From: Cyanobium sp. Cruz CV13-4-11
GTDB lineage: Bacteria; Cyanobacteriota; Cyanobacteriia; PCC-6307; Cyanobiaceae
Assembly (NCBI RefSeq): GCF_024346055.1
Contig: NZ_JAGQCH010000020.1
Location: 1 to 58,463, forward strand
Reading direction: 5' to 3'
DNA length: 58,463 nt
Each line of letters opens with the position of its first letter. The first letter of the stretch is position 1. The notes beneath the pieces were generated by a model. That model did not search any database, had not been told where the DNA came from, and saw nothing but the letters and a program-made list of their open reading frames with translations. A program made the translations under genes and the position numbers. Below, piece after piece: positions 42,997 to 51,758 of this stretch.

Positions 42997-44121
42997 ATGA
43001 CAATCGGTTGGGTGGTTGCAGGGCTTGTTGTTCTTGCTCTCGGGATTGTCGAAGCTGCATTTCGCCTTTGGCATCGCCGCGCTTACGGTCGCAATTATCC
43101 AGTGGCTCTAAGGTTTAGGTGGCGTGAGAACCACGTCGTCCCTCACCCGTTCCTGACTTTTGCCTACCGCAAGAACTTCGTCATTGACAAGAATCAGCGG
43201 CTGCCATACGTGCTGCACCCAAATCGCTATTGGTCATTTCGGAAGCCTCTGCGACTCAACAGCATTGGCCATTTTGGCGACGACTTGAGCGTCGGCCGAC
43301 CCGACGACGTACTGCGAATTGCTTGTCTTGGGTCGTCGGGAACTGCCAACAACATTGCAGACGAGCACCGAGACTACAACTACCCAGATCTTTTACGGGA
43401 GAAGCTTGCGTCGAGCCCTGAGGTTCGGCAGCACTATCGGGCGGTCGAGGTGATGAACTGCGGAATTGGGGGCTGGACGACGCTTGATGTGTTCGTCGAC
43501 TTCGCCCTGAATGTCATCCATTACCGTCCCCAGTATGTGATCTTCTACCAAGGGCTCAACGACCTTCCACTGCATCTCATGGACGGATACGCCTTTGACT
43601 ACTCGCACGGTCGGCGCAACCTTGGCGAGGCGATGCAAGAAATAAAGCGCGGCTATTATTTCCCGAAGTTACGTTGGTGGCATAGCTACGAATTCGCGCG
43701 AGACAAGATATTTGGCACGGGAAACATTCGCAACGAGGTTCTTGCCCGGGTTGACACCCAATCTCCCGATTACCATCGCTCCTATCGTCCGCTAGTCGCG
43801 GAAGAAATGGCGCTTCGCAACCTTGTACTCCTTTGCCGAGCGCATGGCATAGGCATTCTTGTCGGCAGCTACGTATTCCACCTACACAACGATTCGCTGC
43901 GTAACCGTAAGCTTCGCGAGGGTGTTGATCTCGAAAACAAGTTGTATCGCAGTGTCGCTGATGAATATGGCCTGCCTTTTGTTGATCTCGACGGTGAAAT
44001 ACCGCGCGACAACTCCTATTTTGTCGATGCGGTGCATTTTACGCCAGTGGGTATCGATTTCGTGGCCGAGCGCTTTGCTCGTCGCATCGACGAGTTGCTT
44101 GCCGGTGCGCTCCCGAAATGA
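42997..44121 (+). CDS. SGNH/GDSL hydrolase-like protein with N-terminal membrane anchor
   Basis: The first ~24 residues, IGWVVAGLVVLALGIVEAAF, form one membrane helix, so the rest is probably outside the cytoplasm. The SGNH blocks are recognisable: block I CLGSSGTAN (S114 in the catalytic place), block II NCGIGGW with G159, block III QGLNDL with G186-x-N188-D189, and block V DAVHFT with D344 and H347. SGNH enzymes add or remove acyl groups; some glycan-pathway members (AlgX/AlgJ-like) acetylate exported polymers. The TM-SGNH layout fits a periplasmic sugar deacylase or acetyltransferase partner. It ends ATGA-overlapping the next gene. Length is 374. Confidence 0.8.
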   Translation: MTIGWVVAGLVVLALGIVEAAFRLWHRRAYGRNYPVALRFRWRENHVVPHPFLTFAYRKNFVIDKNQRLPYVLHPNRYWSFRKPLRLNSIGHFGDDLSVGRPDDVLRIACLGSSGTANNIADEHRDYNYPDLLREKLASSPEVRQHYRAVEVMNCGIGGWTTLDVFVDFALNVIHYRPQYVIFYQGLNDLPLHLMDGYAFDYSHGRRNLGEAMQEIKRGYYFPKLRWWHSYEFARDKIFGTGNIRNEVLARVDTQSPDYHRSYRPLVAEEMALRNLVLLCRAHGIGILVGSYVFHLHNDSLRNRKLREGVDLENKLYRSVADEYGLPFVDLDGEIPRDNSYFVDAVHFTPVGIDFVAERFARRIDELLAGALPK

Positions 44122-46112
44122 TTGCAGCCACCGGAGTGAGTGCATGTTTTGCAGAAACACCCTCTCAGGCGGAGGCGTTGCGCTCCTGCGGGCTGCCGGT
44201 AATGATCGTTGCGACCTCCCCGATCACTGACTACTGGGCAGAACAGGCCGCCTGTCCAGTTATCGGCATTGAGGATCTGTTTAACGAGCGTGCCCATCGC
44301 GACCTGGGCGCCGCGGTGATCGACCGTACGGAAGCCCTCGTTGCGGCCATCGACACGGTCTTGCATCGGATAGCCCCTGAGTGGCCCTTCGCCGACACCA
44401 TCTCCTTTGCAGCTTTTTTTCATTATGCGAATGGCACGCTTGATTCCATTGTTCTAAGGCTCGAGCAAGTATTGAAAGCCTGTGATGTTCTTGGGGCTAC
44501 ATCACTTGTGGTGTTCAGCCCACGACGGAACTATCAATATACGGGTATTACATCACTTGATCATGCACCTTGGGGTCTGATTACGCAGCTCGTGCCGCTG
44601 GTCGCGGCGGCACAAAATCTCGACGTGCACTGGATCGACGAGCCAGTTGCGGATCCGAGTCTTTTCAACCCCGTGCGCGACTCTCCCCAGCCGGTTGCTA
44701 CGCCAATCCCCGAGTCCATTTCCTCATTTCGAGCTCGTTCTCAACGGCTTCGTGCCTGGATTCGCAGGGCCATATGTCGCTCGGCTGGAGCGCCCGCAGT
44801 GGAGCGAGAGTCGTCTCAGCCCAGCGTTGGGGATGGACCGTTGCTGATCTCGTCGCTGTTTTCGGATCTCGGCGATGACGTTGTCGAATGCTGGACTCGG
44901 CGGGGTGGCCATGTCATGGACATGAACCAGGCTTTTCCGCTCGCTGGCACGGAGGATACCGGGGTGCAGGCTGCAGCCAGCTGTGAGTTGCTTTGGGAGC
45001 AAATGACGCAAGAGCCGCGGGTACGCGAACTGTTGGTCTGGAATGGAGTCGATCTTTGGCCGCTTTTTGCTCCATGGCTGCAGCAGGTGATTCGAGAGGC
45101 CTTGCCGCTGTTGTTTCGGCGAGCGGAGACAACCTGGAATCGTCTGATGACGGAGAGGGCTTTCGGTAATGCGGCATTTGTGGCCGGCGGTTGGGTCGCC
45201 GACCATTATGTCGTTGCCCGTATTGCGCGTCGCGTCGGCCTGCCAACGGTCTCCTACCACTATGGCGGTTTTCTTGGGTTCTCCTTGTTGCCCAAGCACG
45301 AGCGTTTCGATTTCGCAGAGTGCGACTACTTCCTCTGCGGAGGGTTCGGAGCGGAACATACATTTCGGCAACCGTCGTCGCAGACGCGGTGGAATCCAGC
45401 CGTTGGGCGGGCGCTGCCCGTAGCGACCGGCGTGCCATGGGCCGCCCGGCTTATGGCGTCGCGGCACGAGATGCACGTGAAGCAAGACCGTCGCCGGGTC
45501 ATGCTGGTCCTGAATGCTTTGGTCGGCGATTGCCGTGATCTTGGTTTCGTTTTTCCCCCGGAGACGGAGTATTGGCGATGGACGCGAAAAGTCATCGAAT
45601 GTCTAGCCAGGTGGGACCATATCGAAATTGTCATCAAGCCCCCGCTCAGAGCCCGTTACCCGCAAATGCCCAATCCGTTACTCGACTGGATTCGTCATCG
45701 GGGTATGTCCTCAATCTCGGTTGTCGATGATGTGCCACTCAAGGACTGCCTCCATCTGGCTGACGCGTTTATCCTGGAAAGCCCGAGTACGCCCCTCCTC
45801 CACGTGGCTGCCGGCAACAAGCCGATACTGCTTTACATCAACTCGCAAGACTATCTCCTCGAACCCAAGGCGGCCTCAGCGCTTCGCGACCGGGCAACCG
45901 TTTTTGCGCAAACGGAGGTTGAATTTCTTGCAGGACTTGAGCGCTTCCTCGCTGCGCCGGATTGGTCGTGCGATCATGTCGATGACCGGTTTATGCGCGA
46001 CTATGTCGTCGGTGAGCCTGGAGCGATGCCAGCCGACCGGATCGCTGACTTCCTCCAACGTGTGATCACAGAGCGAACCGTTGCCTCATGTTCCACCAGT
46101 AGCCCAGAATAA
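44118..46112 (+). CDS. large glycosyltransferase-like protein of unknown specificity
   Basis: The 664-residue protein has no membrane segment and two halves. Residues ~1-190 resemble a small Rossmann fold (IAATGVSACFAETPSQAEAL, SLVVFSPRRNYQYTG). Residues ~240-640 have a GT-B-like shape: LVWNGVDLWPLFAPWLQQ, then KVIECLARWDHIEIVIKPPL, with DCLHLADAFILESPSTPLLH and VAAGNKPILLYINSQDYLLE, a segment like those of capsule-type or CDP-glycerol-type transferases, where the ESPSTPLL stretch contacts the donor nucleotide. It is the only glycosyltransferase-like protein in the operon and could be the transferase for the cluster's own sugar. The prediction of GT-B is from pattern only. Confidence 0.55.
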   Translation: MIAATGVSACFAETPSQAEALRSCGLPVMIVATSPITDYWAEQAACPVIGIEDLFNERAHRDLGAAVIDRTEALVAAIDTVLHRIAPEWPFADTISFAAFFHYANGTLDSIVLRLEQVLKACDVLGATSLVVFSPRRNYQYTGITSLDHAPWGLITQLVPLVAAAQNLDVHWIDEPVADPSLFNPVRDSPQPVATPIPESISSFRARSQRLRAWIRRAICRSAGAPAVERESSQPSVGDGPLLISSLFSDLGDDVVECWTRRGGHVMDMNQAFPLAGTEDTGVQAAASCELLWEQMTQEPRVRELLVWNGVDLWPLFAPWLQQVIREALPLLFRRAETTWNRLMTERAFGNAAFVAGGWVADHYVVARIARRVGLPTVSYHYGGFLGFSLLPKHERFDFAECDYFLCGGFGAEHTFRQPSSQTRWNPAVGRALPVATGVPWAARLMASRHEMHVKQDRRRVMLVLNALVGDCRDLGFVFPPETEYWRWTRKVIECLARWDHIEIVIKPPLRARYPQMPNPLLDWIRHRGMSSISVVDDVPLKDCLHLADAFILESPSTPLLHVAAGNKPILLYINSQDYLLEPKAASALRDRATVFAQTEVEFLAGLERFLAAPDWSCDHVDDRFMRDYVVGEPGAMPADRIADFLQRVITERTVASCSTSSPE

Positions 46113-46121
46113 GGTCTCCTT

Positions 46122-47084
46122 ATGGAAAGACCATCTGTTCCCATCGTCGTAGTCGGCAGCGGCCGAATGTCGAGAGAATATGTGCGCACCCTGCGGCATG
46201 CTGGGTTTACTGGGGAGCAGATTAGGGTTCGCAGCTCGCACGAGGATCGTGCGCGAGTTTTTGCCGAAGAGTGCGGCATCGCTTGCTGGCAAGAAGGCAT
46301 CGTCGCTCCGTTGGCGATCATCGCCGTCGCGCCTGACAAGACACCGGATGCTGTGCGTCGCCAGGTCGCCGACGGGGCTCGCTACGTTTTAGTGGAGAAG
46401 CCCGGTGCCCTAAGCTCGGCCGCCCTGCGCCAGCTCGATAAAGACCTCGAGTCTTTCGGCGCCATCGCCTATCTCGCTCTCAATAGACGCTTTTACCCTT
46501 CGGTCATGGAGGCGCGCCGTCTTCTTGAGAGCGATGGGGGCGTAATCAATTGCCACGTCGAGTTCACCGATCTCGAAGCCCACGTCAAAGCTTTGATGGC
46601 GGAGGGCTTTTGGGCCTCGGAGAACTTTCAGCGCTGGGGTCTGATTAATCCTGTGCATCCGCTTGACCTGACATTCTTTTTGGCAGGTGCTCCGGTAACG
46701 TTGTCGAGCTATAGGACCGGATCGCTTGAATGGCACTCTGCGGGCTCCGAATTCTCTGGTAGTGGCCGTACCGCTTCCGGCGCGTTGTTCTCGTACTCCG
46801 CATCGTTCGGCGGTGCGGGCCGCTGGCGTGTTGAATTGACCAGCCGCCGTCGCCGCTTGCTTTTCTGCCCACTTGAGGAGCTGCGGCAACAGGGCAAGGA
46901 TGGATTCTCACTCGATCTGTTGTCGATTGCCACAGAGCCAGCCACCATCAAACCCGGACTGGCTGCGCTGATCGACGCCTTCCTCCACGCTTCTGGTTCT
47001 GGCATCGAGCATCCGAACTTGGTTCGTCTTGAGGAAGGCGCAAGCATTCTTGAACAGGTCGAGTCCATCTTTGGCTACGCCTGA
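46122..47084 (+). CDS. Gfo/Idh/MocA-family oxidoreductase (second)
   Basis: The 320-residue protein begins VPIVVVGSGRMSREYVRTLR, the nucleotide-binding loop with G-S-G-R-M. YVLVEKPGALSSAALRQLD contains the EKPG catalytic lysine motif, IAYLALNRRFYPSVMEARRL and WGLINPVHPLDLTFFLAGAP with the H-x-x-D pattern follow. It is similar in type to the gene at 42036 but clearly different in sequence, so the pathway uses two distinct sugar dehydrogenase or epimerase-like steps. It is nine bases after the previous gene. The substrate is probably a nucleotide- or phospho-sugar. Confidence 0.85.
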   Translation: MERPSVPIVVVGSGRMSREYVRTLRHAGFTGEQIRVRSSHEDRARVFAEECGIACWQEGIVAPLAIIAVAPDKTPDAVRRQVADGARYVLVEKPGALSSAALRQLDKDLESFGAIAYLALNRRFYPSVMEARRLLESDGGVINCHVEFTDLEAHVKALMAEGFWASENFQRWGLINPVHPLDLTFFLAGAPVTLSSYRTGSLEWHSAGSEFSGSGRTASGALFSYSASFGGAGRWRVELTSRRRRLLFCPLEELRQQGKDGFSLDLLSIATEPATIKPGLAALIDAFLHASGSGIEHPNLVRLEEGASILEQVESIFGYA

Positions 47085-47192
47085 CCCCGGATATTCAATG
47101 ACTGGTCGGCCCAAACTTCAACCGAGATACAGCTTTCCTCGATCGCTCATGGCCAGGACAATGCAGAGTATCCAATCTGGTTTGGTGACGCC

Positions 47193-47909
47193 ATGAAGAT
47201 GCTGGTCTTGGCGGGAGGATTCGGGACTCGCCTCCAATCGGCGGTGCCAGGTATCCCCAAGCCGCTTGCGCCCGTCAATGATGTGCCATTCCTGCGTTTG
47301 CAGATTGAGCACTGGGTTGAACAGGGAGTTCGGTCGTTCGTCTTCCTCTTGCACCACCAAGCCAGCATGATCATTGATTTTCTCCAGGCGGAGCAATCTG
47401 CTTCACTCAGTGGCATCGACGTCCAGTGGTTGGTTGAACCCGATCCATTGGGCACGGGTGGCGCGTTAGCCCATGCAGTAAACGAACTGAAACTGACCGA
47501 TGACTTTTTGGCGACCAATGCCGATACCTGGCTCGGTGCTGGCATCAAGGAAGTGATGCTTGCCGGAGCATCCGGGATGGCGGTGGTCAGGGTACCGAAC
47601 GCCGGTCGCTATGGGCGCGTGGAGCTTAACAATGAAGATTACGGAATTGACTACTTTGCAGAAAAGAGTGCTACGGACTCGGCTGGCTGGATCAATGCCG
47701 GTTTGTGCTGCCTGACTCCTACCCACTTCTTGAACTGGAACCGCTTGCCCTTTTCACTGGAAACCGACCTGTTCCCAGCGCTCGTGGCTAAAGGCAAGCT
47801 GTATGCGGTACCTTTGGAAACCGACTTCATCGATATCGGCGTTCCTGAGGATTACTTTCGCTTCTGTAGCTGGATGAATGGTGGTCGAGGAGGTTCTTTG
47901 TGCAGTTGA
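47193..47909 (+). CDS. sugar-phosphate nucleotidyltransferase (HddC/GmhD-like)
   Basis: The 238-residue protein begins MKMLVLAGGFGTRLQSAVPG then IPKPLAPVNDVPFLRLQIEH, the G-G-x-G-T-R-L nucleotide site and the PKP lysine. FLATNADTWLGAGI (metal aspartate), GWINAGLCCLTPTHFL and FSLETDLFPALVAKG, FIDIGVPEDYFRF complete the family. The small size and the sequence style fit D-glycero-D-manno-heptose-1-phosphate guanylyltransferases. Directly downstream stands a GHMP kinase related to heptose kinases, so the two probably activate one sugar (phosphorylation at C1, then NDP transfer). The start follows a 108-base gap carrying a 32-codon frame that overlaps it by ATGA. Confidence 0.82.
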   Translation: MKMLVLAGGFGTRLQSAVPGIPKPLAPVNDVPFLRLQIEHWVEQGVRSFVFLLHHQASMIIDFLQAEQSASLSGIDVQWLVEPDPLGTGGALAHAVNELKLTDDFLATNADTWLGAGIKEVMLAGASGMAVVRVPNAGRYGRVELNNEDYGIDYFAEKSATDSAGWINAGLCCLTPTHFLNWNRLPFSLETDLFPALVAKGKLYAVPLETDFIDIGVPEDYFRFCSWMNGGRGGSLCS

Positions 47910-49288
47910 AGCACTTTTCCATTCCTGAAGGTGCTTCTCTTAGGGATGCACTGGCGAAAATCGAGGCCAATCAGCACGGATTCATACTGACCACCGTTGC
48001 CACCGGTCGCGTGGTCGGGCTTGCCACGGATGGCGATATTCGCAGGAAACTGCTTGCCGGATCGTCATTGACCGACACGATCGCATCCTGCGCGAATGCG
48101 GACTTCGTTTGGGCGAATCAAGACACCCCACGCGAGTTATTGCTGAAAAAGTTCGAGCAGCGCATCCGGATAATCCCGCTGCTCGACGAGCATCGCTGTT
48201 TGACGGGCATTGTCAGTCGCGACCATCTGCCGTTACAGGCTGAAGAGCCTGTCTATGCACGAGCACGCGCTCCGGTTCGTATCAGTTTTGGCGGCGGTGG
48301 CTCGGACCTCACCCATTACTTTTCTGGTGAAAATGGTGCCGTTATCAATACGACGATCTCATTGTATAGCCATGCTACATTGCGGGTAAGGGACGATGAG
48401 AAAATCCTCGTTCATTCCTACGATCTGGGCGATTCCCTGAATGCTGATGACCTACCGGGTGCGTTGCGTCAGAAGGGACGTTTCGGACTCATTCAGGCCC
48501 TTCTCAAATCCGTCAATCCGGATTTCGGCTTTGAACTGTACCTGCATTCAGATTTTCCGATGAACTCGGGGCTGGGCGGGTCGGCTGTGGTGTCGGCGGC
48601 CGTGCTGGGGTGCTTCAACCAGTTTCGTCGCGATCAGTGGGATCTGCACGAACTCGCCGAACTTGCGTTCCAGGCCGAGCGCGTCTATCTCGGGGTGGCG
48701 GGAGGCTGGCAAGACCAGTACGCTACCGTATTCGGTGGCTTCAATTTCATGGAATTCCGGATGGACCAGAACATTGTCCATCCCTTGCGCATCCATCCGG
48801 ACACCATTCTTGAGCTAGAGGAAAGCCTGATCCTCTGCGACACGGGCATTGCCCATGATTCCGGTGATATTCATCAGGACCAACGGCAGCAGATGCAACA
48901 ACCGAACGTGCGCCACCATGTGCAGGCCAACGTCGATCTTTCGTATCAAATGCGCAATCATTTGCTGCGCGGCCGGCTGCTACAGTTCGGGCTGTCATTG
49001 CATGAAGCCTGGCAATCCAAGCGAGAGCTTAGCAGCAAGATTTCTACAAGACATCTTGATCAGATTTACGAAAGCGCACTGTGTCACGGCGCCCTGGGGG
49101 GGAAGCTTCTGGGTGCCGGAGGGGGCGGGTTCTTCCTTTTTTATGTTCCACCGTTCCGCAAGAATGAATTGATGACGAATCTTGAAGCGCTAGGGCTCAA
49201 GATTCGGCCTTTCCGCTTTGAACAAGAGGGGTTGCGGGCTTGGATGGCACGGGAACGCAAGAATCACATGGAAGTCGAGTGCGTATGA
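47900..49288 (+). CDS. CBS-pair domain fused to GHMP kinase (HddA-like sugar kinase)
   Basis: Residues 1-~115 form two CBS motifs: SLRDALAKIEANQHGFILTT then VVGLATDGDIRRKLLAG, and TPRELLLKKFEQRIRIIPLL then LTGIVSRDHLPL. From ~118 a GHMP kinase starts with ARAPVRISFGGGGSDLTHYF, the ATP-loop motif DFPMNSGLGGSAVVSAAVLG at ~218-237 and the C-terminal KLLGAGGGGFFLFYVP. The kinase resembles D-glycero-D-manno-heptose-7-phosphate 1-kinase (HddA). CBS pairs bind adenine nucleotides, so activity may follow energy charge. In related loci the CBS pair is usually attached to the nucleotidyltransferase (as in PtmE-like proteins), not to the kinase. GTG 47900 overlaps the preceding gene by ten bases. Confidence 0.85.
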   Translation: MQLKHFSIPEGASLRDALAKIEANQHGFILTTVATGRVVGLATDGDIRRKLLAGSSLTDTIASCANADFVWANQDTPRELLLKKFEQRIRIIPLLDEHRCLTGIVSRDHLPLQAEEPVYARARAPVRISFGGGGSDLTHYFSGENGAVINTTISLYSHATLRVRDDEKILVHSYDLGDSLNADDLPGALRQKGRFGLIQALLKSVNPDFGFELYLHSDFPMNSGLGGSAVVSAAVLGCFNQFRRDQWDLHELAELAFQAERVYLGVAGGWQDQYATVFGGFNFMEFRMDQNIVHPLRIHPDTILELEESLILCDTGIAHDSGDIHQDQRQQMQQPNVRHHVQANVDLSYQMRNHLLRGRLLQFGLSLHEAWQSKRELSSKISTRHLDQIYESALCHGALGGKLLGAGGGGFFLFYVPPFRKNELMTNLEALGLKIRPFRFEQEGLRAWMARERKNHMEVECV

Positions 49289-51171
49289 GAATAGGGAATT
49301 ACGAGATCGGCAACGGCCGCACCTACGTCATTGCCGAGATTGGTAACAATCACAATGGCATTCTGGAACGTGCGTTTGAGCTTATTGATCTCGCCCTGGA
49401 TGCGGGCGCGGATGCTGTCAAGTTTCAGATGCGGCACCTGGACCAGGTCTACCGCCAACGCACCTTGCGCAAGGACGGCGAGGATCTGGGGACTGAATAC
49501 GTTCTCGATCTGCTGCGCAGGTTCGAGCTCACGGTCGACGAGCACCGACAACTTGCCGACTATTGCCGAAAGAGAGCCGCGCTTTATCTCTGTACGCCAT
49601 GGGATGCGCTCAGCGTGGACGTGCTCGAATCCTTTGGAGTCCCTGCCTACAAGGTGGCATCGGCCGACCTCACGAACCTCCCCTTGCTTGACCATCTGGC
49701 GCAGACTGGTAAGCCACTGATTCTGTCCACCGGGATGAGCATGCTGGAGGAAGTGAACAGTACGATCGCCTTCCTTGGTAAACGCAACGTGCAGTTTGTG
49801 CTTCTGCATTGCAACAGCACCTATCCGGCGCCCCTGCACGACATCAACCTGAAGTGGATAGAGTCCTTGCGCGATATCCATCCGCTAGTTGGCTATTCGG
49901 GCCACGAACGGGGGATCAATGTCTCCCTCGCGGCGGTGGCGTTGGGGGCCGTCATCATCGAACGCCATTTCACTCTGGACCGCTCGATGGAGGGGCCAGA
50001 TCATGCGGCGAGCTTGACTCACCCCGAATTCAAGCGCATGGTCGATGGGATCAGGGAGATCGAGGTGGCCCTCGGCGAGGGGCGAAGCCGGAGCCTGTCC
50101 CAAGGTGAAATGATCAACCGGGAAAACCTTGGCAAAAGCCTGGTTGCGGCCACGGACCTGACCAAAGGTACCAAGATCGATTCTGCGCACATCAAGGTCC
50201 GCAGCCCTGGCCAAGGCCTCTCACCACAGCGTTACGAGGAACTCCTGGGCCGTACTTTGCAGCACGACATGAGAGAGGAGGACTTCTTCTATCTGTCAGA
50301 CTTGATGGAGACAAGAATCACTCCACGCTCCTACCGTTTTAATAGACCTTGGGGCGTGCCAGTCAGATATCACGACTTCGCAGAGTATGCGGGAATGATC
50401 AATCCGGATGTTTGGGAATTCCACTTATCATACTCAGATATGGACCTTGACCCATCGGCTTTTCTTCAGGGTACTTATGGGGCGAACTTCGTAGTGCATG
50501 CACCGGAACTGTTCGCTGGCAGTCGACTGATGGACCTAGCAACTCCGGATGAAAAATACCGCAAAGAATCCCTGCGGGAGACCCAGCGGGTGATCGATAT
50601 CACAAGGACTCTGAAGCGCTTTTTCCCTGGCACATCAAGGCCTCTGATTGTCGCCAATATCGGCGGATTCACGATGGATGAGTTGCTCCCCCCAGAAGTG
50701 ATTCCCAGCTACTACGAGCGCTTTGCTTGCAGTCTGTCGGAGCTTGATCTGGAAGGTGTCGAGCTGATTCCGCAGACCATGGCGCCATTCCCTTGGCACT
50801 TTGGTGGCCAGCGCTACCAGAACCTGTTCATCAAGATCGAGGAGATCGTCCATTGGTGCACGAAGTTGCAGTTGCGAATGTGCTACGACGTTTCTCATAG
50901 CGCCCTGACCTGCAAACACCTCGGCTACGATCTCTACGAGTTCAGCCGGCAGATTGCGCCTTGGACGGCCCACCTGCATCTGGGCGATGCGAAGGGCCTC
51001 AATGGCGAGGGCTTGCAGGTAGGTGAAGGCGACATTGATTTCGATCGCCTGAGCGTCATCCTCAGGCAAGGCTGTCCGGACGCCTCGTTCATCCCGGAGA
51101 TCTGGCAAGGCCACAAGAACAGGGGCGAGGGCTTTTGGGTCGCCCTTGAACGCTTGGAGGGCAGGCTGTGA
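49285..51171 (+). CDS. NeuB-type ulosonate synthase + SAF domain + TIM-barrel isomerase-like domain fusion
   Basis: The 628-residue protein has three parts. Residues 1-~270 are an N-acetylneuraminate-synthase-type TIM barrel: YVIAEIGNNHNGILERAFEL, AVKFQMRH, LYLCTPWDALSVDVLESFGV, YKVASADLTNLPLLDHLAQT, LILSTGMS, GYSGHERG and ERHFTLDRSMEGPDHAASL. Residues ~283-340 are the SAF antifreeze-like lid, NLGKSLVAATDLTKGTKID. Residues ~350-628 resemble an AP-endonuclease-2/xylose-isomerase-type barrel, with candidate metal ligands in HAPELF (H405), VELIPQ (E493), YDVSHS (D535, H538), HLHLGDA (H563, H565, D568) and IPEIWQGH (E605). The first part should condense PEP with an aldose; the third could supply the aldose by epimerisation. 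ATG 49285 overlaps the kinase stop (ATGA). Confidence 0.85.
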   Translation: MRIGNYEIGNGRTYVIAEIGNNHNGILERAFELIDLALDAGADAVKFQMRHLDQVYRQRTLRKDGEDLGTEYVLDLLRRFELTVDEHRQLADYCRKRAALYLCTPWDALSVDVLESFGVPAYKVASADLTNLPLLDHLAQTGKPLILSTGMSMLEEVNSTIAFLGKRNVQFVLLHCNSTYPAPLHDINLKWIESLRDIHPLVGYSGHERGINVSLAAVALGAVIIERHFTLDRSMEGPDHAASLTHPEFKRMVDGIREIEVALGEGRSRSLSQGEMINRENLGKSLVAATDLTKGTKIDSAHIKVRSPGQGLSPQRYEELLGRTLQHDMREEDFFYLSDLMETRITPRSYRFNRPWGVPVRYHDFAEYAGMINPDVWEFHLSYSDMDLDPSAFLQGTYGANFVVHAPELFAGSRLMDLATPDEKYRKESLRETQRVIDITRTLKRFFPGTSRPLIVANIGGFTMDELLPPEVIPSYYERFACSLSELDLEGVELIPQTMAPFPWHFGGQRYQNLFIKIEEIVHWCTKLQLRMCYDVSHSALTCKHLGYDLYEFSRQIAPWTAHLHLGDAKGLNGEGLQVGEGDIDFDRLSVILRQGCPDASFIPEIWQGHKNRGEGFWVALERLEGRL

Positions 51172-51758
51172 CACCCGTTATCCAGACGATCCGCGCCCAG
51201 CTGGCCGAGTCAATCGCCGTCAAACAGCTGCTTCTTCAAGATGACAAACTCCTCAGTCAGATCGAGGAAATCGCTCACTCGTGCGTTTCATCTCTTCGCG
51301 CCGGTGGCAAGATCATCTTCGCCGGCAACGGTGGCAGCTTTGCCGATGCGCAGCACTTGTCAGCAGAAATTGTTTCCAGATTCACGTTCGACCGTGCGCC
51401 GCTTGCATCGATTGCTCTCGGATCGAATAACTCCGCCATCAGCGCGATTGGCAACGACTACGGATACGATCAGGTGTTTTCACGGGAGCTGGAAGCGGTC
51501 TCAAAGGCGGGCGACATTTTTGTCGGCATCAGCACCAGCGGCAATAGCCCGAATATCCTCGCTGCAGTTAATAAGGCCACCGAGCTCGGCATCCAAGTCG
51601 TTTGCTTCACAGGACGCACAGGTGGGAAACTGGCCAGTATCTGTGGATGCTTGCACATGCCTTCGGATGAAACCGCTCGTGTCCAGGAGTGTCACATCAC
51701 CATCGGCCACGTCATCTGCGGGCTCGTGGAGCAGATGTACTTTATGGAGGTGGGATAA
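51168..51758 (+). CDS. SIS-domain phosphosugar isomerase (GmhA-like)
   Basis: The 196-residue protein has the GmhA layout: IIFAGNGGSFADAQHLSAEI (phosphate-binding G-N-G-G-S at ~53-57 and the conserved A-Q-H-L-xAE helix), NDYGYDQVFSRELEAVSKAG, IFVGISTSGNSPNILAAVNK (the SIS T-S-G-N-S loop) and QECHITIGHVICGLVEQM near the C-terminus. GmhA converts sedoheptulose-7-phosphate to D-glycero-D-manno-heptose-7-phosphate, the substrate of HddA-like kinases such as the upstream gene. The start overlaps the NeuB fusion stop (ATGA), and its stop overlaps the NeuA-like start (TAATG). Confidence 0.85.
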   Translation: MTPVIQTIRAQLAESIAVKQLLLQDDKLLSQIEEIAHSCVSSLRAGGKIIFAGNGGSFADAQHLSAEIVSRFTFDRAPLASIALGSNNSAISAIGNDYGYDQVFSRELEAVSKAGDIFVGISTSGNSPNILAAVNKATELGIQVVCFTGRTGGKLASICGCLHMPSDETARVQECHITIGHVICGLVEQMYFMEVG

